Counted from the first letter of the stretch, positions 40,387 to 48,441 are shown. The stretch is DNA of 64,000 bases from Lachnospiraceae bacterium KM106-2 (GCA_009731425.1 AP018794.1:3778501-3842500); one strand, 5' to 3'. Notes: generated by a model from the letters alone, not told the origin. Program-made: numbers and translations.

Positions 40387-41301
40387 ATGAAGCAAGAGGA
40401 TTGGATCGTACCATGTTTTGCTTATATTGAGGAGCATATCAAGGAAGCAATGGGACTAAATGAGATAGCCGGCCATATGGGATATTCGGTTTATTATTTT
40501 TCTAGGGCATTTAAAGCAGAGATGGGAATTACTATTATGGAATATGTGAAGAGGCGGAAGATGATCCGAGCGACAGAGGAGATCTTAAGCGGAATGCGAA
40601 TTATTGATGTAGCTTTTAATTACGGTTACCAGTCCCATAGTGCTTTTACAAAAGCATTTACCAAGGAGTTTGGACTTTCACCTGCAATTCTTCGCGCCTA
40701 TGTAATGCAAAAGACAGAATTGGGAGGAGGTAGTACTATGAGTCATTTTTTCATGGAAGAGACAAAAATCCATGCTACCAAAGAAGAGTTGTTAGAGCAG
40801 TTACTTACGGTTATCAGAGCCAATCAGTTAGAGTATCAATTAGACAACATACAGAAAGGTTATGAGTTTGCCTGTAGAGTCTATGAAGGAGTCAAACGGT
40901 ATTCAGGAGATGATTATGTAACCCATCCTTTGAATGTTGCTATTCTATTAGCTGATATGGGAGCTGGAGAAGATGCTGTAATCGCAGGTATGTTATGCGA
41001 TGCGCTTGCAAAGGGTTCTATGGACGAAGAGACAATTTTAGAAAATACATCGAAGAATGTAAGTGATCTTTTGCTTTTAGCTAATAATTTTCATCCAGAG
41101 GATCCAGAAAATGAGGAATCGGTTGTTTTATTAAAACTTGCGGAGCGGCTTCATAATATGCGTACCATAGATTTTATGAGTGTTGAGCAGCAAAAGGAGA
41201 AGGCAAAAGAGACTTTGACTTTATTTATGCCGATCGCAAATCGCTTAGGGAATGAAGGCCTAAAAGAAGAATTAAATAATCTTGCAATAAAATATATGTG
41301 A
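40387..41301 (+). CDS. AraC DNA-binding domain fused to a degenerate SpoT/RelA-type HD domain
   Basis: A 304-residue fusion. Residues 6-105 are an AraC double helix-turn-helix (LNEIAGHMGYSVYYFSRAFK and IIDVAFNYGYQSHSAFTKAF). Residues 155-300 align with the (p)ppGpp hydrolase domain of Rel/SpoT (YVTHPLNVAILLADMG, LAERLHNMRT). His180 is kept, but the HD-motif His is Cys204, the following Glu-Asp pair is missing, and the Asp of KLADRLHN is Glu253. Hydrolysis is therefore unlikely; binding of guanosine nucleotides is possible. An SD (GGAGGAGG) and ATG at 40738 sit exactly at the domain junction, so the HD part may also be made alone. The start at 40387 is a best guess. Confidence 0.8.
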   Translation: MKQEDWIVPCFAYIEEHIKEAMGLNEIAGHMGYSVYYFSRAFKAEMGITIMEYVKRRKMIRATEEILSGMRIIDVAFNYGYQSHSAFTKAFTKEFGLSPAILRAYVMQKTELGGGSTMSHFFMEETKIHATKEELLEQLLTVIRANQLEYQLDNIQKGYEFACRVYEGVKRYSGDDYVTHPLNVAILLADMGAGEDAVIAGMLCDALAKGSMDEETILENTSKNVSDLLLLANNFHPEDPENEESVVLLKLAERLHNMRTIDFMSVEQQKEKAKETLTLFMPIANRLGNEGLKEELNNLAIKYM

Positions 41302-41386
41302 TTGATTTCGAATGAATCCACCGTAATTGACCTATACTATATCAATATAAGTACTATAAAATATCATTGATAAGAGGAGAACGACT

Positions 41387-41623
41387 ATGCCAAAAGAATT
41401 TACGTACGATCAGATTGCACATTTAAACGTTGCCTTGGAAGAACAACATCTTCCTTATCGCGTCCATTATAAAGATGGTCAACAAGCAGGGATAGAGGGA
41501 TATAGTTCTTGTGCTTGCGATGGAAAGGAAGATAAGTTCAGCAGTGCGGTGGAACAGTACTTTAGAGATGAGGGAATGAATGTAGCATTTTCTTCAGACG
41601 GTTATACCCTGAATGCGAAATAA
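41387..41623 (+). CDS. Small hypothetical protein, 78 residues
   Basis: Unrecognised small soluble protein with an acidic, mixed alpha/beta composition and a central SCACDGKEDKF segment. AAGAGGAGAACG is well spaced before the ATG, and a strong terminator follows the stop codon, so it looks like a genuine monocistronic gene. No signal peptide or membrane segment is visible. No function is proposed. Confidence 0.7.
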   Translation: MPKEFTYDQIAHLNVALEEQHLPYRVHYKDGQQAGIEGYSSCACDGKEDKFSSAVEQYFRDEGMNVAFSSDGYTLNAK

Positions 41624-41630
41624 AGAAGAA

Positions 41631-41672
41631 AAGTCCTATGACCTGTTTTTATACAGGGATAGGACTTATTTT
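41631..41672 (+). terminator. Terminator after the 78-residue gene
   Basis: AAGTCCTAT (41631-41639) pairs with ATAGGACTT (41659-41667), with an inner CCTGT/ACAGG stem and a following T-rich tail. Confidence 0.88.
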
Positions 41673-41769
41673 TAATTTACTCAAAAAATGTAGAAATAGT
41701 GGTGTAGAGTCAGACATCAGTGTTATAATGAGATATAAATGACAAATTAGGAAATTAGTGAGGTAATAG

Positions 41770-42828
41770 ATGGAGAATCAAGAACAACAACAAACACAGC
41801 ATAAAAGACGTGTTCGTTATAAAGGAACACATCCAAGGAATTATAAAGAAAAATATAAGGAATTAAATCCAGAAAAATATGCAGATACGGTAGCAAAAGT
41901 AATCCAAAAGGGAAGTACACCTGCAGGCATGCATATCTCTATCTGCGTGAAAGAAATCTTAGACTTTTTAGAGATCAAACCGGGACAAGTTGGTTTAGAT
42001 GCGACATTAGGATATGGTGGACACACAAGAAAGATGTTGGAGTGTCTAGAAGGCAAAGGACATATTTATGGTCTTGATGTGGATCCGATCGAATCAGCTA
42101 AGACAAAGGAACGATTAAAAGAACTTGGCTTTGATGAAGATATTTTAACGGTTAGATTACTAAACTTTGCAAATATCGATCAGATTGCGGAAGAAGTTGG
42201 ACCATTTGATTTCGTATTAGCGGATCTTGGGGTATCTTCCATGCAGATTGATAATCCAGATCGAGGATTCTCTTATAAAGTAGATGGACCACTAGATCTG
42301 CGATTAAATCCAGAGAAGGGAATCTCAGCAGCGGAACGATTAAAGGATATTGATCAACGTGAATTAGAGGGAATGCTGCTTGAAAATGCAGATGAGCCTT
42401 ATGCATCTGAGATCTCTCATGCGATTGTATCTAAGTTGAAAAAAGGCGGTAAGATTGAGACGACAACAGATCTTCACCAATTGATCTCGGATACGTTGGA
42501 ATTTTTACCAAAGGATGAGAGAAAAGAAGCGATCAAGAAGTCTTCTCAGAGAGTATTCCAGGCATTAAGAATTGATGTAAATAGTGAATTTGAAGTACTT
42601 TATCAGTTCTTAGAGAAACTTCCACATGTTCTAGCCAAAGGTGGCCGTGTTGCTATTTTAACATTCCATTCAGGCGAGGACAGATTAGTAAAGAAATCAT
42701 TTAAACGTTACTTCAAAGAAGGACTTTATAGTGATATTGCGAAGGATGTTATTCGACCATCGGCAGAAGAGTGCCGCAATAACGGAAGAGCAAAATGTAC
42801 GAAGATGAGATGGGCAATTAAAGCTTAA
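41770..42828 (+). CDS. RsmH-like 16S rRNA cytosine methyltransferase with N-terminal extension
   Basis: A 352-residue SAM-dependent methyltransferase resembling RsmH (MraW), which methylates N4 of C1402 in 16S rRNA. Motifs: DATLGYGGHTRKML, ADLGVSSMQIDNPDRGFSY, DGPLDLRLN (canonical DMRMD), FQALRIDVNSE and LTFHSGEDRLVKK. About 55 extra basic residues precede the fold. It is outside any division/cell-wall cluster, unlike classical rsmH, so it may be a second, divergent copy with a related target. It is monocistronic with a terminator. Confidence 0.82.
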   Translation: MENQEQQQTQHKRRVRYKGTHPRNYKEKYKELNPEKYADTVAKVIQKGSTPAGMHISICVKEILDFLEIKPGQVGLDATLGYGGHTRKMLECLEGKGHIYGLDVDPIESAKTKERLKELGFDEDILTVRLLNFANIDQIAEEVGPFDFVLADLGVSSMQIDNPDRGFSYKVDGPLDLRLNPEKGISAAERLKDIDQRELEGMLLENADEPYASEISHAIVSKLKKGGKIETTTDLHQLISDTLEFLPKDERKEAIKKSSQRVFQALRIDVNSEFEVLYQFLEKLPHVLAKGGRVAILTFHSGEDRLVKKSFKRYFKEGLYSDIAKDVIRPSAEECRNNGRAKCTKMRWAIKA

Positions 42829-42839
42829 CGAGAAGAAAA

Positions 42840-42872
42840 GGACAGTTAACGAAGAAGTTAGCTGTCCTTTTG
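42840..42872 (+). terminator. Terminator after the RsmH-like gene
   Basis: GGACAGTTAAC (42840-42850) pairs with GTTAGCTGTCC (42857-42867), followed by TTTTG. Confidence 0.85.
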
Positions 42873-42945
42873 TGATGTAATGTAGTTTTTGTAAAATGAT
42901 TATGGTAAAATATTCAATAATTGATATGGGGAAGGAAAATAAGGG

Positions 42946-44115
42946 ATGAAAAAACGGTTAATTTTATTTGAAAAAGTCATTATGATCGTATTATTTGTTT
43001 TTAGTATACTAATGTGTGTGGTTACTCCATTTGGATGGGATGAACAGCTTCCTGACTGGATTTGGGCAGTCTTCTTAGGCGTTTTGGTACTTATCGTACC
43101 TTATATGCTATACGCATTTGTTCATCAGATCATAAGAATCACGAAAGAGAAGAAGTGGGGTAGTTTCACAAAGAGGGTATTATTAAGATTTGTCTACTTT
43201 TTCTGTATTTCCTTTGTGATATTAAAGTTATTAGCGCTATCTTATAGCAAGATTGAGTATCTTCTGTTTACGTTTTTTACGGTTTGTATTTCAATTGCAG
43301 TGGATGATATTGAAGATAAGAATAAGACTACGGTTCGTCAGTTAAAAGTATATCCGGTAAAGGATGCGGATCTAGCAAAGATAAAACCCTTATTTGATAA
43401 TTGGCAGGAGACCTTAATCTGGTCTTGCCTACAAGGAGTCATGGGACAAGCTTGGACAAATGATCTAGAGAATCCGACTTCTGCGAAGATCCAGATTGCT
43501 GACTTTTGTTTTTTAGCAGGGGAGATGGAACCAGATTTCTTTAACTATCGTCATGAATCATGGAATACGGATTTTACCATCATGGTGCCTCAGAATGAGG
43601 AGTGGGCAAGTTTGATCGAGGAGCATTATGGGGACAATGCAAAGAGGGTAACAAGGTATGCGATCAAAAAGGAATCGGATATTTTTAATCGTGAGCGATT
43701 ACAACAGTTTATAGATGGATTAGATTCTGAGTATGAAGTTAAAATGATCGAGGGAGACCTATTTATTCAGGCGAAACAGAATCATTGGTCAGCGGATCTA
43801 TGTTCTCAGTTTCCTAGTTATGAGGAATATAAAGAGAAGGGAATTGGTGCTGTCGTCGTACATAAGGGAGAGATCGTATCAGGAGCTTCTTCTTATACGG
43901 TTTATAAAGAGGGCATTGAGATTGAGATTGATACGAGAGAAGATTATCGAAGAAAAGGGCTGGCAGCAGCTTGTGGTGCAAAGTTGATTCTTGCCTGTCT
44001 AGATCGAGGGCTATATCCAAGTTGGGATGCCCAGAATCTAGGGTCCGTGGCATTAGCAGAAAAGTTAGGCTATCATATGGATCATGAGTATGTGGCGTAT
44101 GAAGTAAAACTGTAA
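42946..44115 (+). CDS. Membrane-anchored GNAT-type acetyltransferase
   Basis: A 389-residue protein with two parts. Residues 1-115 carry three or four membrane helices (VIMIVLFVFSILMCVV, WAVFLGVLVLIVPYML, FVYFFCISFVILKLL). The remainder is a soluble acetyltransferase of the GNAT_acetyltran type, with the acetyl-CoA segment EIDTREDYRRKGLAAACGAKLI near residue 345 and the C-terminal LGYHMDHEYVAYEV. Membrane fusion is uncommon in that family. It is followed after 13 bases by a small TIGR04076-type gene, so the two are probably co-transcribed. The substrate is unknown. Confidence 0.75.
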   Translation: MKKRLILFEKVIMIVLFVFSILMCVVTPFGWDEQLPDWIWAVFLGVLVLIVPYMLYAFVHQIIRITKEKKWGSFTKRVLLRFVYFFCISFVILKLLALSYSKIEYLLFTFFTVCISIAVDDIEDKNKTTVRQLKVYPVKDADLAKIKPLFDNWQETLIWSCLQGVMGQAWTNDLENPTSAKIQIADFCFLAGEMEPDFFNYRHESWNTDFTIMVPQNEEWASLIEEHYGDNAKRVTRYAIKKESDIFNRERLQQFIDGLDSEYEVKMIEGDLFIQAKQNHWSADLCSQFPSYEEYKEKGIGAVVVHKGEIVSGASSYTVYKEGIEIEIDTREDYRRKGLAAACGAKLILACLDRGLYPSWDAQNLGSVALAEKLGYHMDHEYVAYEVKL

Positions 44116-44128
44116 GGAGTGATAGGAG

Positions 44129-44380
44129 ATGGCAAAGGTAAAGTTAACAGTAGTTGAGAGTAAATGTCGTGGAGGCTATCATCGAAAGGGTGATAGTTTT
44201 ATCGTGGAAGATCTATGTCCGCCGATCTGCCATGAGTTATGGAACAGTGCTTATCCCATGATCTATGCGCTGCAAAATGGTGCCAATCTAGATTATGGAG
44301 TGGAGAGAGCACCTAAGTTCTCTGTAAAATGTCCGGATGGAGGAAGAGTTGTACTTCAAGGAGAACGAATTGAGGATTAG
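44129..44380 (+). CDS. TIGR04076-like small protein
   Basis: An 83-residue protein with the family-like layout KCRGGYHRKGDSFIVEDLCPPICHELWNSAYPMIYALQNGA and a C-terminal VKCPDGGRVVLQGERIE. It has four Cys and three His but no known activity. Other members are found near redox or radical-SAM genes; here it follows the membrane acetyltransferase. GGAGTGATAGGAG precedes the ATG. Confidence 0.8.
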   Translation: MAKVKLTVVESKCRGGYHRKGDSFIVEDLCPPICHELWNSAYPMIYALQNGANLDYGVERAPKFSVKCPDGGRVVLQGERIED

Positions 44381-44381
44381 A

Positions 44382-44422
44382 AAAAAGAGTTTGGCGCTAG
44401 TAACTAACGTCAAACTCTTTTT
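44382..44422. terminator. Bidirectional terminator between convergent genes
   Basis: AAAAAGAGTTTG (44382-44393) pairs with CAAACTCTTTTT (44411-44422). The A and T runs allow use from both strands. Confidence 0.88.
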
Positions 44423-44434
44423 AGATTGTATATT

Positions 44435-45124
44435 TTATAAGAGATCGAGAACTTCTTTTAATTTCGTGATCTGATGATCAATTCTTAGATCAAGATGAAG
44501 AGGTAGTTGTTTTGGATTGAACCAGCAGCAGCGAATGCCTGCATTGTTTCCGCCCTGCATATCACTTGTTAAGGAATCACCGATGATCATAGTTGTTTCT
44601 GGATCATAGTTTTTAATCTGGCTGGCACAGAGATCGAAGAATTTCTTGTCTGGTTTTGCTACGCCCATTTCATCAGAGATGAAGATGCCATCCATATATT
44701 GATCTAAGGTAGAGCCTTTTAATTTCGTATACTGAGCAACGGTACTTCCGTTGGTGACTACATATTGTCGATAATTTTTGGAGAGAGTCTCACAGATTTC
44801 AATTGCGCCTTCTTCTAGAACGTAATTAGTGCCGATCGCCATCTGATAAGCGTCATTAAACGTATCCGGGTCAATCCCTTTCACATTTAAGTAAGCAAAA
44901 AGGTCTACAAAACGATCACGGTATACGGATTGTTTTGAAATTTCATTTCTCTCAAATCGGTCCCAGTAGGAACGATTGATCTTTTTATACATTTCAAATT
45001 GTTCGTCTGTAATCGTGACATCATATTGTTTGAAACATTCTCGGATACTGACTGCTTCGGAAGCTTCAAAGTTCAATAAGGTTGCATCAATATCCCATAG
45101 GATCGTATCTATTTTTTTGTTCAT
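44435..45124 (-). CDS. HAD-superfamily pyrimidine nucleotidase, YjjG-like
   Basis: A 229-residue HAD phosphatase. The nucleophile motif is WDIDATLL, motif II VVTNGST, the Lys motif MGVAKPDKKFFD and the acidic motif MIIGDSLTSDMQGG. The cap region and the NGSTxAQxxKLK segment match the YjjG group, which dephosphorylates non-canonical pyrimidine nucleotides (house cleaning). It is monocistronic on the minus strand and shares the bidirectional terminator with the TIGR04076-like gene. Confidence 0.85.
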   Translation of the reverse strand: MNKKIDTILWDIDATLLNFEASEAVSIRECFKQYDVTITDEQFEMYKKINRSYWDRFERNEISKQSVYRDRFVDLFAYLNVKGIDPDTFNDAYQMAIGTNYVLEEGAIEICETLSKNYRQYVVTNGSTVAQYTKLKGSTLDQYMDGIFISDEMGVAKPDKKFFDLCASQIKNYDPETTMIIGDSLTSDMQGGNNAGIRCCWFNPKQLPLHLDLRIDHQITKLKEVLDLL

Positions 45125-45213
45125 TTCGATTCTCCCATATCATTATTTGTCGTTTGCTGTATTTTAACATAGGTTTAGTAAAGTTTCAAAGTGGAATAAT
45201 TTAAAATAAACTA

Positions 45214-45245
45214 TTGACTCTGACGTTACGTAATAGTGTAATGTC
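45214..45245 (+). promoter_or_regulatory. MerR-type promoter with 19-bp spacer and inverted repeat
   Basis: TTGACT (45214-45219) and TAATGT (45239-45244) are 19 bases apart, the stretched spacing typical of MerR-activated promoters. GACGTTAC (45222-45229) and GTAATGTC (45238-45245) form an inverted repeat with one mismatch. Confidence 0.75.
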
Positions 45246-45299
45246 TTTTATAGAGTTGGTATACCGATTACTCAATCAAAGAGAGAGGGTAATGTGTTT

Positions 45300-46211
45300 A
45301 TGAATATTAAAGTAATTCGTTCTGATGTTATTTACAAAAAGATGATGCAGGAAGAAGAGAGTGATAAGAAGGAGAATATATACCGTGAGGAACTAATGAT
45401 GCCATTTAGCTTTAAATGGCAGTGTATTGGAGTTCCAATCAAGGCTGCTAAAGAAGGTGGATATGATGTGATCTCTTTTAACACGATGGGTGGAGGATAT
45501 CATCCATCCCAGATCGATCTTACAAAGAAAGCAGAAGTTGAACAAATTAGCAGTGAATCCTTTTGGAAGGATTGTGAGAACAGTATCAGCCGCTCGTTAG
45601 AGCGATTTGAAAGTATCGGAATACAGTTGCCAGTACAGGAATACTGCTTTACCGTGCTATTAAATGATCCTAACAATCCAATGTCTAAGATGACAGGGGA
45701 CTATTGTGGGGAGGGAGGAATTCCAGGATATCTATTAGGAACGATCATTCCCAATAATCGTTCTCTTTCCTTGCTGCCAGTTGCATTAGCTCATGAGACA
45801 AATCATAATGTGAGATGGCAATTTCAAAAATGGAATGACAAGATAACATTGGCGGATATGATTGTGAGCGAAGGGATTGCAGAGCAGTTTGCAGCGAGTT
45901 TATATGGTGAGGACAAAGTTGGAATGTGGGTAAGACAGACCGATCAAGAGACGTTACAATCGGTGATCAAACCATTGATCAGAGCAAATTTAAAAGAAAA
46001 TGATTTTAACATGCTATCTAGTTATTTGTATGGCGATGAGATTATGACTTTACGAGGCGGGAGACCAATAGGAATGCCATATTGCGGCGGTTATGCTTGT
46101 GGATATGATCTCATCGGCTATTATTTAGAGAATACGGGAAAATCGATTGAGGAAGTCACATTAATGAAGACGGACGAGATTTTAAATGAGGTGAAGGAGT
46201 ATTGGAATTAA
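45300..46211 (+). CDS. Putative zinc metalloprotease, DUF2268 type
   Basis: A 303-residue soluble protein. The motif VALAHETNHNVRW gives HExxH for zinc and catalysis, and ADMIVSEGIAEQFA supplies a downstream Glu, as in the DUF2268 putative Zn-protease family. There is no signal peptide. The ATG at 45300 is preferred over the in-frame GTG at 45294 on spacing to AGAGGG. Its 3' end overlaps the MerR gene by ten bases, forming a two-gene unit controlled by a MerR-type promoter. Confidence 0.8.
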   Translation: MNIKVIRSDVIYKKMMQEEESDKKENIYREELMMPFSFKWQCIGVPIKAAKEGGYDVISFNTMGGGYHPSQIDLTKKAEVEQISSESFWKDCENSISRSLERFESIGIQLPVQEYCFTVLLNDPNNPMSKMTGDYCGEGGIPGYLLGTIIPNNRSLSLLPVALAHETNHNVRWQFQKWNDKITLADMIVSEGIAEQFAASLYGEDKVGMWVRQTDQETLQSVIKPLIRANLKENDFNMLSSYLYGDEIMTLRGGRPIGMPYCGGYACGYDLIGYYLENTGKSIEEVTLMKTDEILNEVKEYWN

Positions 46212-46948
46212 AAATAAATGAAGTTGCAAAGCTGAGCGGAGTTACGGTAAGAACGCTGCATTATTATGATCAGATCGATCTATTAAAGCCGAGTAAGATT
46301 ACGGAAGCAGGCTATCGTTTGTATGAAGAAGATTCGCTTGAAAAATTACAGCAGATACTATTCTTTAGAGAGCTGGATTTCTCTCTTCAGGAGATTAAAG
46401 AGATTATAAAGAATCCTGCTTATGATGAGCAGGAAGCAATGAGAAAGCAAAAAGAATTATTAATTCAGAAAAGAGAGCGCTTAAATGGATTGATCGATTT
46501 AATTGATAGCGCCATAAAAGGAGATAAGAATATGGGATTAAAAGCATTTGATCGAAGTCAGATCGAGGAAACAAAGAAGAAATATGCAGCAGAGGTTAAG
46601 GAGCGCTGGGGACAGTCAGACGCTTATCGAGAGAGTGAAGAAAAGACTTCAAGTTATGATGATAAGCAGTGGGAGTTTGTCCACGGTGAGGGAGCGAAGT
46701 TACTGAAAGAGTTTGGAGATAAGAGAGAGTTGTTACCGGAGAGCGAAGAAGCACAGAATCTAGTAAGACGCTGGCAAGAGTATATTACAAAGAGTTTTTA
46801 CCATTGTACGGATGAAATTTTAGCTGGTCTAGGTCTTATGTATGTAGGTGATGAGCGATTTACCAAGAATATCGATCAGAATGGGGAAGGTACTGCAGCT
46901 TTTATGTCAAAGGCGATTGAAATTTACTGTAGCAAACAAAAACAATAA
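46202..46948 (+). CDS. MerR family regulator with TipAS effector domain
   Basis: A 248-residue regulator. The N-terminal MerR winged helix (KINEVAKLSGVTVRTLHYYDQIDLLKPS) is followed by the dimerisation coiled coil. A C-terminal TipAS-like domain from about residue 105 (EETKKKYAAEVKERWG, then an all-helical region) binds drugs such as thiopeptides in TipA-type members. The start is TTG with AAGGAG upstream, inside the end of the protease gene. It probably activates its own operon at 45214-45244. Confidence 0.88.
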   Translation: MELKINEVAKLSGVTVRTLHYYDQIDLLKPSKITEAGYRLYEEDSLEKLQQILFFRELDFSLQEIKEIIKNPAYDEQEAMRKQKELLIQKRERLNGLIDLIDSAIKGDKNMGLKAFDRSQIEETKKKYAAEVKERWGQSDAYRESEEKTSSYDDKQWEFVHGEGAKLLKEFGDKRELLPESEEAQNLVRRWQEYITKSFYHCTDEILAGLGLMYVGDERFTKNIDQNGEGTAAFMSKAIEIYCSKQKQ

Positions 46949-46963
46949 AAGTTTATATATTTA

Positions 46964-46992
46964 TAGACAAAAGAATGACAATGGCATATAAT
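46964..46992 (+). promoter_or_regulatory. Sigma-A promoter of the DUF2087 gene pair
   Basis: TAGACA (46964-46969), a 17-base spacer and TATAAT (46987-46992), about 25-30 bases before the start codon. Confidence 0.75.
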
Positions 46993-47023
46993 GGATGTTA
47001 GAAAAAGCGAGGAGATGAATCGA

Positions 47024-47776
47024 ATGATTTGGAACTATGCCGTGGAAGACATCGTTAAGGGATATGCCAAAGAAGGAGAGAACTATACTTGTACGATGTG
47101 CCAGAAAGTATTTCAAATGGGGCATATCTATGAGATAGATGGAAAACTCTATGATGCATATGGAGCGGTGAAAGAACATACGAAAAAGGAACATGGAATG
47201 ACAGTTGATTATCTGTTAGGAGAGAATCTATCGTTAACTGGTATCTCAGAAGTGCAGCAGCAGATCCTAAAGCTGATGTCAGAGGGAAAGAGTGATAAAG
47301 AGATCTCTGCGGCAGTAGGAATCGCAGCTTCAACCGTTCGTAATCACCGTTTTAAGTTACGTGAGAAAGAGAAACAAGCGAAGTTATTCCTTGCATTAAT
47401 GGAATCCTTAGAAGAGAAGACTAATAGTGACATTGCAATGACAGATGCTGGTGAAATTAAAGAACTTCACACAAGTGCTACAATGATCGATGACCGTTAT
47501 GGGATCACAGAGAAGGATCGTGAAAAGACGATCAAGACTTATATGGATGAGAACGGAGCATTAAAGCAATTTCCAGCCAAGGAAAAGAAGAAGATCATTT
47601 TATTGTCAGAGATTATGAAGAACTTTAAACGAAATGTATCTTATACGGAAGCAGAAGTGAATAAGGTACTAAAACGAATTTATGAAGCTGACTACCCAAC
47701 GATCCGACGTGCACTGATCGAATATGGTTTTATGGATCGTTCAAATGATTGTCAGATCTATCGAGTAAAGGAATAG
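47024..47776 (+). CDS. HTH plus DUF2087 domain transcriptional regulator
   Basis: A 250-residue protein. A Cys-x2-Cys segment with later His residues (YTCTMCQKVF, KEHTKKEHG) suggests a small zinc-binding unit. A LuxR/sigma-like helix-turn-helix follows (KLMSEGKSDKEISAAVGIAASTVRNHRFKLREKEK, near 85-120). The C-terminal DUF2087 domain is FPAKEKKKIILLSEI through RRALIEYGFMDRSNDCQIYRV. GAGGAG sets the ATG at 47024. The next gene is a free-standing DUF2087 domain, ten bases later. Confidence 0.82.
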   Translation: MIWNYAVEDIVKGYAKEGENYTCTMCQKVFQMGHIYEIDGKLYDAYGAVKEHTKKEHGMTVDYLLGENLSLTGISEVQQQILKLMSEGKSDKEISAAVGIAASTVRNHRFKLREKEKQAKLFLALMESLEEKTNSDIAMTDAGEIKELHTSATMIDDRYGITEKDREKTIKTYMDENGALKQFPAKEKKKIILLSEIMKNFKRNVSYTEAEVNKVLKRIYEADYPTIRRALIEYGFMDRSNDCQIYRVKE

Positions 47777-47785
47777 GTGAGACGT

Positions 47786-48064
47786 ATGGATGATAGGGAG
47801 AAGTTACAGCGTTATCTGACTGAGGACGGATTATTAAAACAGTATCCATCTAAGAAACCACTTAGAATGCTTGCTTTAGCAAGGATCGCAGAGCATTTTG
47901 AAATGGGAAGAAAGTATACAGAAAAAGAAGTAAACGAAATTATCAGAGGATCACAGACCTTCTCTGATCATGAGTTGATCAGAAGAGAGTTATTCACTTA
48001 TGGATTTCTTGGACGTTTACGAGATGGTTCTAGTTATTGGAGAGAGAAAAAGGGAGTCGAGTAA
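47786..48064 (+). CDS. Stand-alone DUF2087 domain protein
   Basis: A 92-residue protein consisting of one DUF2087 domain (QYPSKKPLRMLALARIAEHFEMGRKYTEKEVNEII, then ELIRRELFTYGFLGRLRDGSSYWRE), clearly related to the C-terminal domain of the preceding gene and probably derived by duplication. AGGTGA places the ATG at 47786. Its stop codon lies inside the first of two 18-base direct repeats that bracket the structured intergenic element. Confidence 0.8.
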   Translation: MDDREKLQRYLTEDGLLKQYPSKKPLRMLALARIAEHFEMGRKYTEKEVNEIIRGSQTFSDHELIRRELFTYGFLGRLRDGSSYWREKKGVE

Positions 48065-48335
48065 TCGGCTTCCTTTCAGCTTGTCGACAAAGTCGCCAAG
48101 CTTGGATGAAAGGCACCTTTCATCCAGTTATTTCAATCAGTACTGACTGGTACTCGTTCGTGCAAGTGGCAAGATCAGCCACCTGCTCGCACCAGTCCAG
48201 AAGCCGAAAAGCGCGGTTTCCGGCTTCTGATTTTAAATGGAGAACGAAGTTCTCCAAACCTCTCCCCAAGATAGAAATTTGGTGAGTGAAAGTAATTGTC
48301 TACAGTCAGAGGAAGCTGAGTAATCGGCTTCCTTT
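48059..48335 (+). repeat. 18-bp direct repeats bracketing a structured intergenic segment
   Basis: GAGTAATCGGCTTCCTTT occurs at 48059-48076 and again at 48318-48335, 259 bases apart. The first copy contains the stop codon of the DUF2087 gene. The second contains the descending arm of a terminator-like hairpin. The pair could record an insertion or a segmental duplication. Confidence 0.7.
48076..48229 (+). repeat. Dispersed intergenic repeat A, copy 2 (long form), chain of hairpins
   Basis: Shares both ends with 2672-2740. Hairpins in order: AGCTTG/CAAGCT (48079-48084 with the CAAGCT near 48098); GGATGAAAGG/CCTTTCATCC (48104-48113, 48116-48125, perfect); ACTGG/CCAGT enclosing GTGGC/GCCAC (48146-48196); CAGAAGCCG/CGGCTTCTG (48198-48206, 48221-48229, perfect). 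No convincing coding frame with a ribosome binding site exists. Confidence 0.65.
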
Positions 48336-48441
48336 AACTGTTTCCAGGGAATTTCTCTGAACTCCCGTATAAACTAAAAAGGCTTTTACACATGCTAAAA
48401 AATGGTATAATAAGGGAAAGAAGAAAAAGGGAGTGTGCAGG
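48230..48441 (+). other. Rest of the gene-free structured interval
   Basis: It holds a GGAGAAC/GTTCTCC hairpin (48239-48245, 48249-48255) and a terminator-like hairpin AGGAAGC/GCTTCCT (48310-48316, 48327-48333) with a short T tail. Repeat C copy 3 follows at 48341-48379, then an AT-rich stretch with TATAAT-like sequence before the P-loop kinase gene. Confidence 0.55.
48341..48379 (+). repeat. Post-terminator hairpin repeat C, copy 3
   Basis: Aligns gap-free with the copies at 27171 and 63550, sharing TCTGAACTCCC and TATAAA.TAAAA. It begins eight bases after the terminator-like hairpin and is followed, like copy 2, by AAGGCTTT. Confidence 0.6.

Noticed and set aside
48037..48285. 82-codon open frame overlapping the DUF2087 gene end and repeat A
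   Set aside because: It starts inside the upstream gene, has no ribosome site and runs through hairpin-rich repeat sequence.
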